DNA of 64,000 bases from Qipengyuania gaetbuli (GTDB lineage: Bacteria; Pseudomonadota; Alphaproteobacteria; Sphingomonadales; Sphingomonadaceae). Below the pieces are notes generated by a model. The model was not told the origin of the DNA. It did no database searches and saw nothing but the letters and a program-made list of their open reading frames with translations. The stretch covers positions 708,501-772,500 of the forward strand of contig NZ_JAIVLR010000002.1 of assembly GCF_020524765.1 (NCBI RefSeq). The letters run 5' to 3'. Position numbers and translations under genes: made by a program. Numbering within the stretch: the first letter of the stretch is position 1; the number at the start of each line of letters is the position of its first letter. Shown in pieces: positions 46,001 to 55,268 of this stretch.

Positions 46001-48229
46001 ATGAGCGGATTTTTCTCGAAGCGGTCGAAAGCCAAGGCCGGGGCATCGGGCAAAGGCGGCAAGGTTGCCGCTGCGAATGATACCGACGCGCCCCGTATGC
46101 TTTCGCGCCTTGAACTGCTCGACAGTTTCGAAAACGCCGGGCTGGGCTGGTTCTGGGCCAGCGACAGCGAAGGTCGCCTCATCTACCTTTCGCCTGCCGC
46201 GCTCAAGGAACTCGGTTTCTCCGAGGATGACGTCGTGGGCGCACCGTTGGCCGAATTTTTCCTGCAGGACGATGAGTGCACGCGCGAAGGGCGACCGTTC
46301 AAGTTCGTAGTGTCCGCGCGCGGTTCCATTTCCCACCACCCGGTGCAGATTGCCGGAGGGGGCAAGGAAAGCGGCCAATACTGGGAACTGTCAGGCGTAC
46401 CGCAGTACGATGCCGGTCGGAACTTCCTCGGCTATCGAGGCAGCGCCAAGGACATAACGTCCTCTCGTTCATCGCGCCTCGATGCGGAACGTATGGCTCA
46501 GTTCGATTCCCTTACCGGCCTTGCCAACCGCCACCGCATGAACAAGCGGTTGGAATCGACGCTCAAGGCGTTCCAAGCCTCGCAGCGCAGTTGCGCGCTG
46601 CTGATGCTCGACCTCGACCGCTTCAAGCAGGTCAACGATACGCACGGCCATCCGGCTGGAGACGAATTGCTCAAGCAGGTGGCCAACCGGATCGAACGGA
46701 TCATCGGCAACAAGGGCGAGATCGCGCGCCTAGGTGGTGACGAATTCCAGGTCATGTTGCAGGATATGGATGATCGCGCAGAACTTGGCGAACTGGCCGA
46801 TCGCCTGATCAAGATGATCTCGCAGCCCTACCAGATCAACAACACCCGCGTCTCGATCGGCACGTCGGTCGGTGTGGCTGTGTCTCCGTTCGATGGCGTC
46901 GAGCCCGAAGAACTGGTCAAGGCTGCCGACCTCGCTCTCTATGGTGCGAAAGCCAAGGGCAAGGGTTGTTACCGCTTCTACAATATTGACATGCGGGACG
47001 GCGCGCAGACCCGCAACCGGATCGAGATGGACTTGCGCCAGGCGATCGAGGACGGCGACCTGCGCATGTTTTACCAGCCGATCGTCAAGGCGAAGGACCA
47101 CACGCTCCATTGCCTCGAGGCGCTGATGCGCTGGGAACACCCGGAACGGGGCTTTATCCCGCCCTCCCAATTCATTCCCGTAGCCGAGGAAATCGGCATG
47201 ATCACGGAACTGGGTGATTGGGCACTGCGAGAAGTTTGCCGCGATGCAGCCAAGTGGCCGTGCGAATTGCGCGTTGCAGTCAACGTGTCGGCGATCCAGT
47301 TTGCCAATGACGACTTCCCCAAGAAGCTGAAGGAAGTACTGCGCGAGACAGGCATGCCGGCAAGCCGCCTCGAACTCGAGATCACCGAGAGCGTGTTCGT
47401 TGGCGATGCAGATCGCACGCAGACCATGTTCGAGGAATTGAAGCGCATCGGTGTACGCCTCGCGCTGGACGATTTCGGCACTGGCTATTCCTCGCTCAGC
47501 TACTTGCAGAAGGCCCCGTTCGACAAGATCAAGATCGACCAGGCTTTCGTTCGCGGTGCAACCGAGAAGGGCAACAACAATCCGGCCATCATGTCGGCCA
47601 TCGTGAACCTTGCCGAATCTCTCGGCATGGAGACCGTTGCCGAGGGCGTCGAAACGAAGGACGAGCTGGAACTCGTGGAAGCACGCGGCGCCAGCCACAT
47701 CCAGGGCTTCATTTTTTCGCCTGCGATCAACAACGAAGAACTGCTCGATCGCCTTGGAAGCCAGCAGCTGCAGTACGAACCGCGCGGTCCCGAGCGCTTC
47801 CGTGCAGAGCGCAAGAGCGTCTATCGCCGTGTCGGCCTGATTCACGAGGATCACCGCTATCATGTGATGATGCGCGATCTTTCGAAGACCGGTGCCCGCG
47901 TGGAAGGGCTGCTCAACGTCCCTATTGGTACCCACGTGGTTCTGGATCTTGGCGGCGGCCAGCTGGCTGTTGGCACTGTCCGCCGTTCGGATGGTTTCAC
48001 GCAAGGCCTCGAATTCGAGACGCCGCTCATCAGCGACGGTTCGGACGGCCTTTGTACGCGGCACCGCGTTTCGCCCTACGAAATAGCAGCCGCGGCGAAC
48101 CAGCCACTCGCGAGCCTTCCGGAAGACCCTTACGCTATCCTTATGGCCGAAAACATCGCCAACGGGACGCGCAGGCAGTTCCTGGAAGTCGACACCAGCA
48201 ACCGGTCACGCAAGAAAAAAGCCGGTTGA
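46001..48229 (+). CDS. PAS-GGDEF-EAL-PilZ cyclic-di-GMP protein (intact EAL)
   Basis: 742 residues. A PAS domain (~45-150) precedes GGDEF (RLGGDEFQ, motif at 245-249), then EAL with its catalytic set: Glu373 (EAL), Asn428, Glu460/463 (EITES), Asp490-Asp491 (DDFGTGYSS), Lys511/Asp513 (IKID) and Glu548 (AEGVET). A C-terminal PilZ-like domain (603-690) carries DLSKTGARV. No RxxD I-site precedes GGDEF. It should be able to break down, and possibly make, cyclic-di-GMP. Its PilZ arginine box reads K-x-x-x-R. A close tandem paralogue follows 92 bp later. Confidence 0.9.
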   Translation: MSGFFSKRSKAKAGASGKGGKVAAANDTDAPRMLSRLELLDSFENAGLGWFWASDSEGRLIYLSPAALKELGFSEDDVVGAPLAEFFLQDDECTREGRPFKFVVSARGSISHHPVQIAGGGKESGQYWELSGVPQYDAGRNFLGYRGSAKDITSSRSSRLDAERMAQFDSLTGLANRHRMNKRLESTLKAFQASQRSCALLMLDLDRFKQVNDTHGHPAGDELLKQVANRIERIIGNKGEIARLGGDEFQVMLQDMDDRAELGELADRLIKMISQPYQINNTRVSIGTSVGVAVSPFDGVEPEELVKAADLALYGAKAKGKGCYRFYNIDMRDGAQTRNRIEMDLRQAIEDGDLRMFYQPIVKAKDHTLHCLEALMRWEHPERGFIPPSQFIPVAEEIGMITELGDWALREVCRDAAKWPCELRVAVNVSAIQFANDDFPKKLKEVLRETGMPASRLELEITESVFVGDADRTQTMFEELKRIGVRLALDDFGTGYSSLSYLQKAPFDKIKIDQAFVRGATEKGNNNPAIMSAIVNLAESLGMETVAEGVETKDELELVEARGASHIQGFIFSPAINNEELLDRLGSQQLQYEPRGPERFRAERKSVYRRVGLIHEDHRYHVMMRDLSKTGARVEGLLNVPIGTHVVLDLGGGQLAVGTVRRSDGFTQGLEFETPLISDGSDGLCTRHRVSPYEIAAAANQPLASLPEDPYAILMAENIANGTRRQFLEVDTSNRSRKKKAG

Positions 48230-48321
48230 TCGGGGACATTTACGCTTGGTGTTAGGCTAAAAATAACCATTCCAGCCTAGACCTCGTAAAGAGAGTTCAA
48301 CGTTTTCGAGGTCGACCCGCC

Positions 48322-50508
48322 ATGGGGGCCATGCCCTTTTCCAACCTGTTTTCCTCGCGCAAGGACGCGGGCGATGTGGTTGGCCAGTGCACATTTGCGG
48401 TCTCCGACAAGGCGCGGATCGTCGACGAAATCGAAGCGAGCGGCGTGCTGGGTTTCTGGGCCACCGACCGCCAGGGCAACGTCGCCTACATTTCTCCTGC
48501 CATTGCCGCACGCCTCGGATCGACGCAGGATGACCTGATCGGAACCCCGCTCCAGCAAGTCCTCATCCCGATCGAAGGAGAGACGGATGGCCGTTCGCTC
48601 GGCCTGAAGCTCAATACCCGCAAATCCTTCGCAAATTTGTCGACGCAGGCCCAGGCGCCGGGCAATGATGCGGTGCTCAGCCTTTCTGGCCGCCCATTTT
48701 ACGACGAGCAGACGGAATTTTCCGGTTTCCGCGGCAGTGTCGTCGACGTCACTGAAGAATTCCGCGCCGAAGAGGAGGCCAACCGCCTCGCCAAGTTCGA
48801 TTCGCTGACCGGCCTCGCAAACCGGCACCGGATGGAGCAGCGCATCGATTCCACGCTGCATGCCTTCTGCGCCGCCAAGCGAACCGCTGCGCTCATGATG
48901 CTCGACCTCGACCGGTTCAAGCAGGTCAACGATACTCTCGGCCATGCCGCCGGCGACCAGTTGCTCCAGCAGGTGGCGGACCGCCTTCGCAGCGCTGTCG
49001 GCAGCCGCGGCGAGATCGGACGTCTCGGTGGCGACGAATTCCAAGTCCTCATCCCCGACATGGATGACCGCGGCGAGCTGGGCGAAATCGCCAAGAAGAT
49101 CATCCAGATGCTCTCGCAGCCTTATTCGGTCGAAGAAGGTCGTTGCACCATCGGTTGCTCTGTCGGGGTGGCGATCGCACCCTATGACGGCGTCAAGCGC
49201 GAGGAACTGACCCGTGCGGCAGACCTAGCGCTTTATGCCTCGAAGAACGGCGGACGCGGCCAGTTCCGCTTCTATGCGGCGGACCTCGAGCACGAAGCAA
49301 ATCTGCGCAAGCGGATGGAAGAAGACCTCGCCAGCGCGATCGAGAATGGCAACTTCACCATCGAATACCAGCCGGTGGTCGAACTGGGCTCGAACAAGGT
49401 CATCGGCCTCGAAGCGAAATATTCCTGGGAAGACGAGGACCGCGGCCGCGTCTCGCCCGAAACTTTCCTTCCCATTGCCGAAGGCAGCCGCCTGATCGTT
49501 CCGATCGGCGAATGGGCTTTGCGCAGGGCCTGCGAGGACGCGGTGAAGTGGCCGGGTAGCCTGCGCCTCTCGCTCAACATCTCGCCGGTCCAGTTCGAAG
49601 CCAACGGATTTGTCGAGCTGGTCGGCAAGATACTGGACGAAACGGGCCTCGATCCGTCGCGTCTCGAACTCGAACTCAACGAGTCGGTCCTGCTCGGCGA
49701 TGCCTCCAAGGTCGACGCTGCCCTCGGTCAGCTGTTCAAGCTGGGCGTGCGGCTGACGCTGGACCAGTTCGGCACGGGCATGTCCTCGCTTGCCTATCTG
49801 CGCCGCGCCCCGTTCAATACGCTCAAGATCGGCGCGAAGTTCTTCGAACCGGTGCTCGGAAACGATCTCGGCGACATGGACCTAGTGCGCGCGGTGGTGG
49901 CTCTCGCCAATGCAATGGGCATGGAAACGGCCGCGTCGGGCGTGCATGCGTTGCCGTTGATGGAAGAGCTGCACCACCTCGGCGTAAATCAGGTGCAGGG
50001 CTACGTCTTCTCCGACGCCATCGGTCACGACGCCGTGATGCAGGAAATCACGAGCGGCGAGTGGGTGCTCAAGCCTACCGACCAGGGAAGCCAGCGCGCC
50101 AATCGCCGCACCGTTTTCCGCCGCATCGGCCTGATCCACGAAGACCATTACTACGACGTGACGCTGCGCAACCTGTCGCGCACGGGGGCCATGATCGAAG
50201 GGCTCGAAGACGTGCCGGTGGGTACGATGTTCGTGCTCGATTTCGGTGGTGGCCAGCTGGCTGTGTGTACCGTGCGCCGGACGATGGGGGATACGCAGGG
50301 TCTCGAATTCGAGCAGGAACTGGTCGACGACGGGGCGGGCGGTCTTTGCACCCGGCACCGTGTCAGCCCCTACGAACTCGCTGTTGCCGGTGCGCCCTTG
50401 CAGGCCCTCCCGGCCGGCAAGCACGCCATGGCAGAACAAGCGCCGGCCAATGCCGGTTTCGCCAAGTTCAAACTCTCGCCCAACGCGCCCAGCCAGAACC
50501 AGAACTGA
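48322..50508 (+). CDS. PAS-GGDEF-EAL-PilZ protein with degenerate EAL domain
   Basis: 728 residues, same architecture as the preceding gene and clearly paralogous (GGDEF and PilZ regions align along their length). GGDEF is intact (236-240), so cyclase activity is possible. The EAL domain has lost key residues: EAL is EAK (364-366), the metal pair is Asp481-Gln482 (DQFGTG), KID is KIG (502-504), and AEGV is ASGV (Ser539). Phosphodiesterase activity is therefore unlikely. The PilZ-like end (RTVFR, NLSRTGAMI) has the usual R-x-x-x-R and N-x-S-x-x-G. Both paralogues appear soluble with no membrane segment. Confidence 0.9.
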   Translation: MGAMPFSNLFSSRKDAGDVVGQCTFAVSDKARIVDEIEASGVLGFWATDRQGNVAYISPAIAARLGSTQDDLIGTPLQQVLIPIEGETDGRSLGLKLNTRKSFANLSTQAQAPGNDAVLSLSGRPFYDEQTEFSGFRGSVVDVTEEFRAEEEANRLAKFDSLTGLANRHRMEQRIDSTLHAFCAAKRTAALMMLDLDRFKQVNDTLGHAAGDQLLQQVADRLRSAVGSRGEIGRLGGDEFQVLIPDMDDRGELGEIAKKIIQMLSQPYSVEEGRCTIGCSVGVAIAPYDGVKREELTRAADLALYASKNGGRGQFRFYAADLEHEANLRKRMEEDLASAIENGNFTIEYQPVVELGSNKVIGLEAKYSWEDEDRGRVSPETFLPIAEGSRLIVPIGEWALRRACEDAVKWPGSLRLSLNISPVQFEANGFVELVGKILDETGLDPSRLELELNESVLLGDASKVDAALGQLFKLGVRLTLDQFGTGMSSLAYLRRAPFNTLKIGAKFFEPVLGNDLGDMDLVRAVVALANAMGMETAASGVHALPLMEELHHLGVNQVQGYVFSDAIGHDAVMQEITSGEWVLKPTDQGSQRANRRTVFRRIGLIHEDHYYDVTLRNLSRTGAMIEGLEDVPVGTMFVLDFGGGQLAVCTVRRTMGDTQGLEFEQELVDDGAGGLCTRHRVSPYELAVAGAPLQALPAGKHAMAEQAPANAGFAKFKLSPNAPSQNQN

Positions 50509-50571
50509 GCGCGTTGCAGCGCTCTAATTCCGGCTGACAGCGCAGTTTTGCGCCGCTAAAGGCGCGGGGCA

Positions 50572-52389
50572 ATGACTGACCTTTCCAAGATCCGCAATTT
50601 CTCGATCATCGCTCATATCGATCACGGCAAGTCGACGCTCGCCGACCGGCTGATCCAGTTCACGGGCGGGCTGACCGACCGCGAGATGTCCGAGCAAGTC
50701 CTTGATAACATGGACATCGAGAAGGAGCGCGGCATCACCATCAAGGCGCAGACCGTGCGCCTCAACTACACCGCCAAGGATGGCGAGACCTATGAGCTCA
50801 ACCTCATGGACACGCCCGGCCACGTCGACTTCGCCTACGAGGTCTCGCGCTCCCTGGCAGCCTGCGAAGGCGCGCTGCTGGTGGTCGACGCCGCGCAGGG
50901 CGTGGAAGCCCAGACCCTCGCCAACGTCTACCAGTCGATCGAGCACGACCACGAGATCGTCCCCGTCATCAACAAGATCGACCTGCCCGCCGCCGAACCC
51001 GACAAGGTCCGCGCCGAGATCGAGGACATCATCGGCCTCGACGCATCGGACGCCGTCCTCACCAGCGCCAAGTCCGGCATCGGCATCGAGGATACGCTGG
51101 AAGCCCTCGTCGCCCGCATCCCGCCGCCGCAGGGCGACCGCGATGCACCGCTGAAGGCCATGCTGGTCGATTCATGGTACGACCCCTACCTCGGCGTGGT
51201 CATCCTCGTGCGCGTGATGGACGGGGTGATCAAGAAGGGCCTCAGCATCAAGTTCATGCAGGGCGGCACGCAGCACCTCATCGACCGCGTCGGCTGCTTC
51301 ACCCCCAAGCGCACCGACCTGCCCGAACTCGGGCCGGGCGAGATCGGCTTCATCACCGCCCAGATCAAGGAAGTCGAACAGGCCCGCGTCGGCGACACCA
51401 TCACCACGGTGAAGGGCGGGGCGGACAAGGCGCTGCCCGGCTACAAGGAAGTGCAGCCGGTGGTCTTCTGCGGCCTCTTCCCGGTCGACGCGGCCGAGTT
51501 CGAGAAGCTGCGCGAAAGCATCGGCAAGCTGCGCCTCAACGACGCCAGCTTCAGCTACGAGATGGAAAGCAGCGCCGCGCTCGGCTTCGGATTTCGCGCC
51601 GGCTTCCTCGGCCTGCTGCACTTGGAGATCATCCAGGAACGCCTGAGCCGCGAATACGACCTCGACCTTATCACCACGGCCCCGTCCGTGGTGTACCGCG
51701 TGCACCTCGCCCATACCAAGACCGAGGATGCCAAGGTCATCGACATCCACAACCCCGCCGACTGGCCGGACGTGAACCGGATCGACATGGTGGAGGAACC
51801 GTGGATCAAGGCGACGATCTACACGCCCGACGATTATCTCGGCGCGATCCTGAAGCTGTGCCAGGACCGCCGCGGCATCCAGACCGACCTCACCTATGTC
51901 GGCGGCCGCGCGCAGGTGACCTACGAGCTGCCGCTGAACGAGGTAGTGTTCGATTTCTACGACCGCCTGAAGTCGATCAGCCGCGGCTATGCCAGCTTCG
52001 ATTACGAACAGATCGGCCTGCGCGAAGGCGACCTCGTGAAGATGAACATCCTCGTCAACAACGAGCCGGTCGACGCGCTATCGCTGATCGTCCACCGCGC
52101 TGTGGCGGAAGAACGCGGCCGCGGCATGTGCGAACGGCTGAAGGATCTCATCCCGCGCCATTTGTTCAAGATCCCGATCCAGGCCGCGATCGGCGGCAAG
52201 ATCATCGCCCGCGAAACCATCGCCGCCCTTCGCAAGGACGTCACCGCCAAGTGCTACGGCGGCGACATCACGCGCAAGAAGAAGCTGCTGGAGAAGCAGA
52301 AGAAGGGCAAGGCCCGGATGCGCGAGTACGGGAACGTGAGCATCCCGCAGGAGGCGTTTATTGCCGCGCTGCGGATGGGGGAGGAGTGA
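50572..52389 (+). CDS. lepA: Elongation factor 4 (LepA)
   Basis: 605-residue translational GTPase that back-translocates or helps assemble stalled 30S/70S ribosomes. P-loop [14 protein letters not shown] near residue 13, [28 protein letters not shown], and the LepA-specific C-terminal domain with [18 protein letters not shown] and an extended [15 protein letters not shown]. Ends with a normal C-terminus ([15 protein letters not shown]), so the gene is complete despite abutting the AT-rich island 13 bases later. Confidence 0.97.
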   Translation: MTDLSKIRNFSIIAHIDHGKSTLADRLIQFTGGLTDREMSEQVLDNMDIEKERGITIKAQTVRLNYTAKDGETYELNLMDTPGHVDFAYEVSRSLAACEGALLVVDAAQGVEAQTLANVYQSIEHDHEIVPVINKIDLPAAEPDKVRAEIEDIIGLDASDAVLTSAKSGIGIEDTLEALVARIPPPQGDRDAPLKAMLVDSWYDPYLGVVILVRVMDGVIKKGLSIKFMQGGTQHLIDRVGCFTPKRTDLPELGPGEIGFITAQIKEVEQARVGDTITTVKGGADKALPGYKEVQPVVFCGLFPVDAAEFEKLRESIGKLRLNDASFSYEMESSAALGFGFRAGFLGLLHLEIIQERLSREYDLDLITTAPSVVYRVHLAHTKTEDAKVIDIHNPADWPDVNRIDMVEEPWIKATIYTPDDYLGAILKLCQDRRGIQTDLTYVGGRAQVTYELPLNEVVFDFYDRLKSISRGYASFDYEQIGLREGDLVKMNILVNNEPVDALSLIVHRAVAEERGRGMCERLKDLIPRHLFKIPIQAAIGGKIIARETIAALRKDVTAKCYGGDITRKKKLLEKQKKGKARMREYGNVSIPQEAFIAALRMGEE

Positions 52390-52430
52390 AGCGGCTGATT
52401 GGAATAAAAAAATTTGATGCAAAAATGATT

Positions 52431-53090
52431 CTATGTGAAGGAAATGAAAGACAAATTTCTCTCGCCTTCAGTGATTGAATCGGAAAATTTATAATCAATA
52501 GCTCGTTTGTCAAAATCGCATGAGAAATAAACCGAGTTATAAAAATTCCGCAATACGAATTGAATGAACCGATAAGGGGTCAGGGGGGCCTGAACTGGAA
52601 TTCTGCAGCCCTTGTACTGTCCAAGTGTCAGGTGAGATCTAGGGTGATCCGGATCTTTGTGGTCCTTCGGGTCCGCCGAAAAATCGAACCGCACCGGAAA
52701 TTTGACCGAGTGTTTCCCGACTATATCAGCGAAGAGCTCATCCTTCATGTATAGTTCTGGATCCGAGTCGAAGATTTCGAGAATTGGCGATGGAAAGAGG
52801 GCCAGTCTATGTTTGGCAAGCGAGCCTTTTTCGAAAGTGTAGAGAAACTGGATCAACCCCCCGTCGAGCATTCGAATGTGATACGAGACCGATGACCGCA
52901 GAGCGTGATAAACTTCGTGGTAGGGTAAATCACGCAGACTCACTGACAGATCTGGTGAGTCCCCAATAGTTATGAGAGTTTGCTCACCGGACGTTTTTTG
53001 CGAAGGAAACGTTTGATGATCGGATAGGCCCTCTTTCACGAGGGTAGAAATTATGTCGTTAATTTGGTTGACGATTTGCCCGATTTTCAC
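52431..53090 (-). CDS. DUF2290 family protein
   Basis: 219 residues, mixed helix/strand, no signal peptide or membrane segment. The C-terminal part reads HPRSHLTLGQYKGCRIPVQ followed by PYRFIQFVLRNFYNSVY, which I recognise as DUF2290; function unknown. Several His, Asp and Glu (for example DPKDHKDPDHPRSH) could bind metal, but no established catalytic motif is seen. Its ATG overlaps the stop of the upstream helicase by 4 bp, indicating coupling. Base composition is AT-rich relative to neighbours. Confidence 0.8.
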   Translation of the reverse strand: MKIGQIVNQINDIISTLVKEGLSDHQTFPSQKTSGEQTLITIGDSPDLSVSLRDLPYHEVYHALRSSVSYHIRMLDGGLIQFLYTFEKGSLAKHRLALFPSPILEIFDSDPELYMKDELFADIVGKHSVKFPVRFDFSADPKDHKDPDHPRSHLTLGQYKGCRIPVQAPLTPYRFIQFVLRNFYNSVYFSCDFDKRAIDYKFSDSITEGERNLSFISFT

Positions 53091-55213
53091 TTTGCAAACA
53101 TTGCCTTCAAGCGTTCGCGCAGATCTTCAGGGAGGTCTTCAACTTTCACATCTCCTCCCTCAAGCGCCTCTATTACTCCTTGCAGGTCACTTACCTTTGC
53201 GTCCACACGCTGTCTTTCTGATCGCGTTAGATCACGGTTGACTATTTTCAGCGCCTTTTTGGTTTCCTCATCGGGATACACAAAGTCGAGGCGGAATTGA
53301 TGTTCCTTCACTCGCTCGAACTCCTCGCAAAGCCCACGCATTTCACTTCCAACGCCAAGAACGCGTACCCACGCTTTTGATCGCGTAATAGCAGTGAACA
53401 ATCTGTTGCGGATGATCGCACGGGTGCCAGGAAGTGTCGCATCGAAGCAGTCGTCTGCGTTTACAATGTAGACCATTCCGGCCTCGTTGCCTTTGGCCCG
53501 AAAGATTCCGGTGAAGGTTACGACATCCCGTTCGAAAAAGACATCAGGAGAGGTGGAAACGCCTGCCAGTGAGGAATTAACACCTTCACTCATAAGGCGT
53601 GCCCGAGCCTCACCAACAACCTTTCGAGTCCTAAACGGGTCTGGGTTTATGACTACAATATCCTCAGGCAAGAGTTCGTCTTCCCGAAGGTTTCTTAGGA
53701 TATTTTCGACAAGCCAGTCATCTTGGTCTTTCCTAGAATCAAAGGCTTTAAATTGGATCAGGTCGGAAACAGGCGAATGATTTTCGAGAAAAAGAGGGCT
53801 CGTTTCGTCAGTTCGATGAAGTGAGACATATTCTCCGTCTGCCAACGAACCTTCGCGGACTCTATAACCGACATCTTGCCACAACTGATTCTGTTCAAAA
53901 ATCTGGATCAGGCCACCGGGTTCGCGATAGATACCGAATCCTAGTGCGTGCGCAGTCGCTAGCACAGGCCTCGAATTGCGATAACACTTCTCAAGAATGA
54001 TATCTTGGCGGGGCTGCCCCGAAGCAGTGGGTGTGAACTCTACGATTGGGTTCCCATTCGCATCACTTCCGAACAATTCTTCGGGTCCCGGAAGAGAAGC
54101 GTTGGTTAGTGATTGAAGTTCGTCATAAGCGTAAACTAAACGATGCGGGGCACGAAGAATAGAGTAACAAAGCCGTATGAAGGAGGATGGAAGATCTTGA
54201 GCCTCATCGACAAGAATCGCATCATAGACCGGTTCGATTTTTCTTGCTGACAACACTGCTTCTTCGCAGGCGCCAGCAAATTCTTTCCCTTCGCCAAATG
54301 CCCCCTGTGCGGAGCGGAAATCGCGATAAGCTAACTCATTTGATTTTACGAAATTAAAATATATCCCTTCCGATCTAGGAGAACCCCACGAATGCAGAAT
54401 TCGAATTTTGCTCCAGTCCGGTTCTTCGCTTGTCTGTTCGAAAACAAATGACGTAATGAGGCGTTCAAATTGTCCTTTTAGAGACCGAGTATTAAAAGTT
54501 ATCGCGATGTGCCAGTCGGGATTTTGGGCGTGAAGATAAGCAACTTTGAGTGCGAGTACGATTGTCTTGCCAGATCCCGCTAGGCCGCGAATACGCTGCA
54601 CACCTTCAACCGTTTCGACAACCGCGGCGTTCTGATTCTCGTCTAGGTTCGCAATAGACTCATTTAAGCGATGTAGTTTTGCGCCCCGTGAATTATCATT
54701 CTCGATACTACGCTTGCGCTTAGTTTTTCTTACTGTGGTCAGCGACTGTATCGCCGCGGCCAAGGCGGGAAATCGTTCTTGGTCGTCCCATTCGAGCTTT
54801 AGGATCTCTTTCGGAAGATCTGCGCTGCCTACTACGAGGTATTCATCATCTAACGGCTCAACCGCAGCGCTTGGAGCGAATGTAATGACCTCGATTTTCG
54901 CTGCAAGCTCGCGGCGTTTCATCAAATTCGGATATTGCAGAAGCTTTGACTTGAGCTTGGCGAACAAATCGTCTTGTCGTTCTTGATATGCTCCGAGCTC
55001 TTTTCCTTCGACAAGATCGAAGGCGATCGCCCCACGCGTCGGGCTGAGAAGCAACGCGTCGAAAGGGAACGCCCCTTCCGGGGTCCCGATGATCGGGTAC
55101 CCGATGTAGAGGGTTCCGTCCTCATCGCCAAGTGTCGCCAAGGTATCAGCAAGTTGCCTCGCTGAGACAGGCTTTGTGGTGCTTCCCCATACGGTATCCA
55201 TAGGCGAATGCAT
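53087..55213 (-). CDS. Superfamily 1 (UvrD-like) helicase with possible NERD/PD-(D/E)xK-like N-terminus
   Basis: 708 residues from ATG 55213. Helicase motifs in order: Walker A GLAGSGKT (210-217), Walker B VDEAQD (335-340), YDELQ (~364), LEKCYRNSRP (~408), FRAKGNEAGMVYIV (~571) and RLFTAITRSKAW (~604), a full SF1 UvrD/Rep-type set. The first ~120 residues (FDALLLSPTRGAIAFDLVEG) resemble a nuclease-related domain; Asp52 and Glu69-x-Lys71 could be a PD-(D/E)xK active site. First of the two island genes. The frame is open upstream to 55387 but would overlap the HTH gene, and start support at 55213 or 55201 is only moderate. Confidence 0.85.
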   Translation of the reverse strand: MHSPMDTVWGSTTKPVSARQLADTLATLGDEDGTLYIGYPIIGTPEGAFPFDALLLSPTRGAIAFDLVEGKELGAYQERQDDLFAKLKSKLLQYPNLMKRRELAAKIEVITFAPSAAVEPLDDEYLVVGSADLPKEILKLEWDDQERFPALAAAIQSLTTVRKTKRKRSIENDNSRGAKLHRLNESIANLDENQNAAVVETVEGVQRIRGLAGSGKTIVLALKVAYLHAQNPDWHIAITFNTRSLKGQFERLITSFVFEQTSEEPDWSKIRILHSWGSPRSEGIYFNFVKSNELAYRDFRSAQGAFGEGKEFAGACEEAVLSARKIEPVYDAILVDEAQDLPSSFIRLCYSILRAPHRLVYAYDELQSLTNASLPGPEELFGSDANGNPIVEFTPTASGQPRQDIILEKCYRNSRPVLATAHALGFGIYREPGGLIQIFEQNQLWQDVGYRVREGSLADGEYVSLHRTDETSPLFLENHSPVSDLIQFKAFDSRKDQDDWLVENILRNLREDELLPEDIVVINPDPFRTRKVVGEARARLMSEGVNSSLAGVSTSPDVFFERDVVTFTGIFRAKGNEAGMVYIVNADDCFDATLPGTRAIIRNRLFTAITRSKAWVRVLGVGSEMRGLCEEFERVKEHQFRLDFVYPDEETKKALKIVNRDLTRSERQRVDAKVSDLQGVIEALEGGDVKVEDLPEDLRERLKAMFAK

Positions 55214-55268
55214 CTCGCACGATGGTAGAAGTAAGACAACTACCTTCGCATGTTTGTAGGTTGCGTTT

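Larger units (their letters stand above)
52390..55268. other. AT-rich accessory island with a helicase-DUF2290 gene pair
   Basis: From about 52400 the base composition drops sharply (runs such as AATAAAAAAATTTG and frequent TTA, AGA, ATA codons) and returns to the GC-rich norm at about 55268, where the HTH-protein gene ends. The segment holds only two genes, both minus strand. No tRNA, integrase, transposase or flanking direct repeat is visible. Inferred to be a horizontally acquired module between lepA and the HTH-protein gene. Confidence 0.7.
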
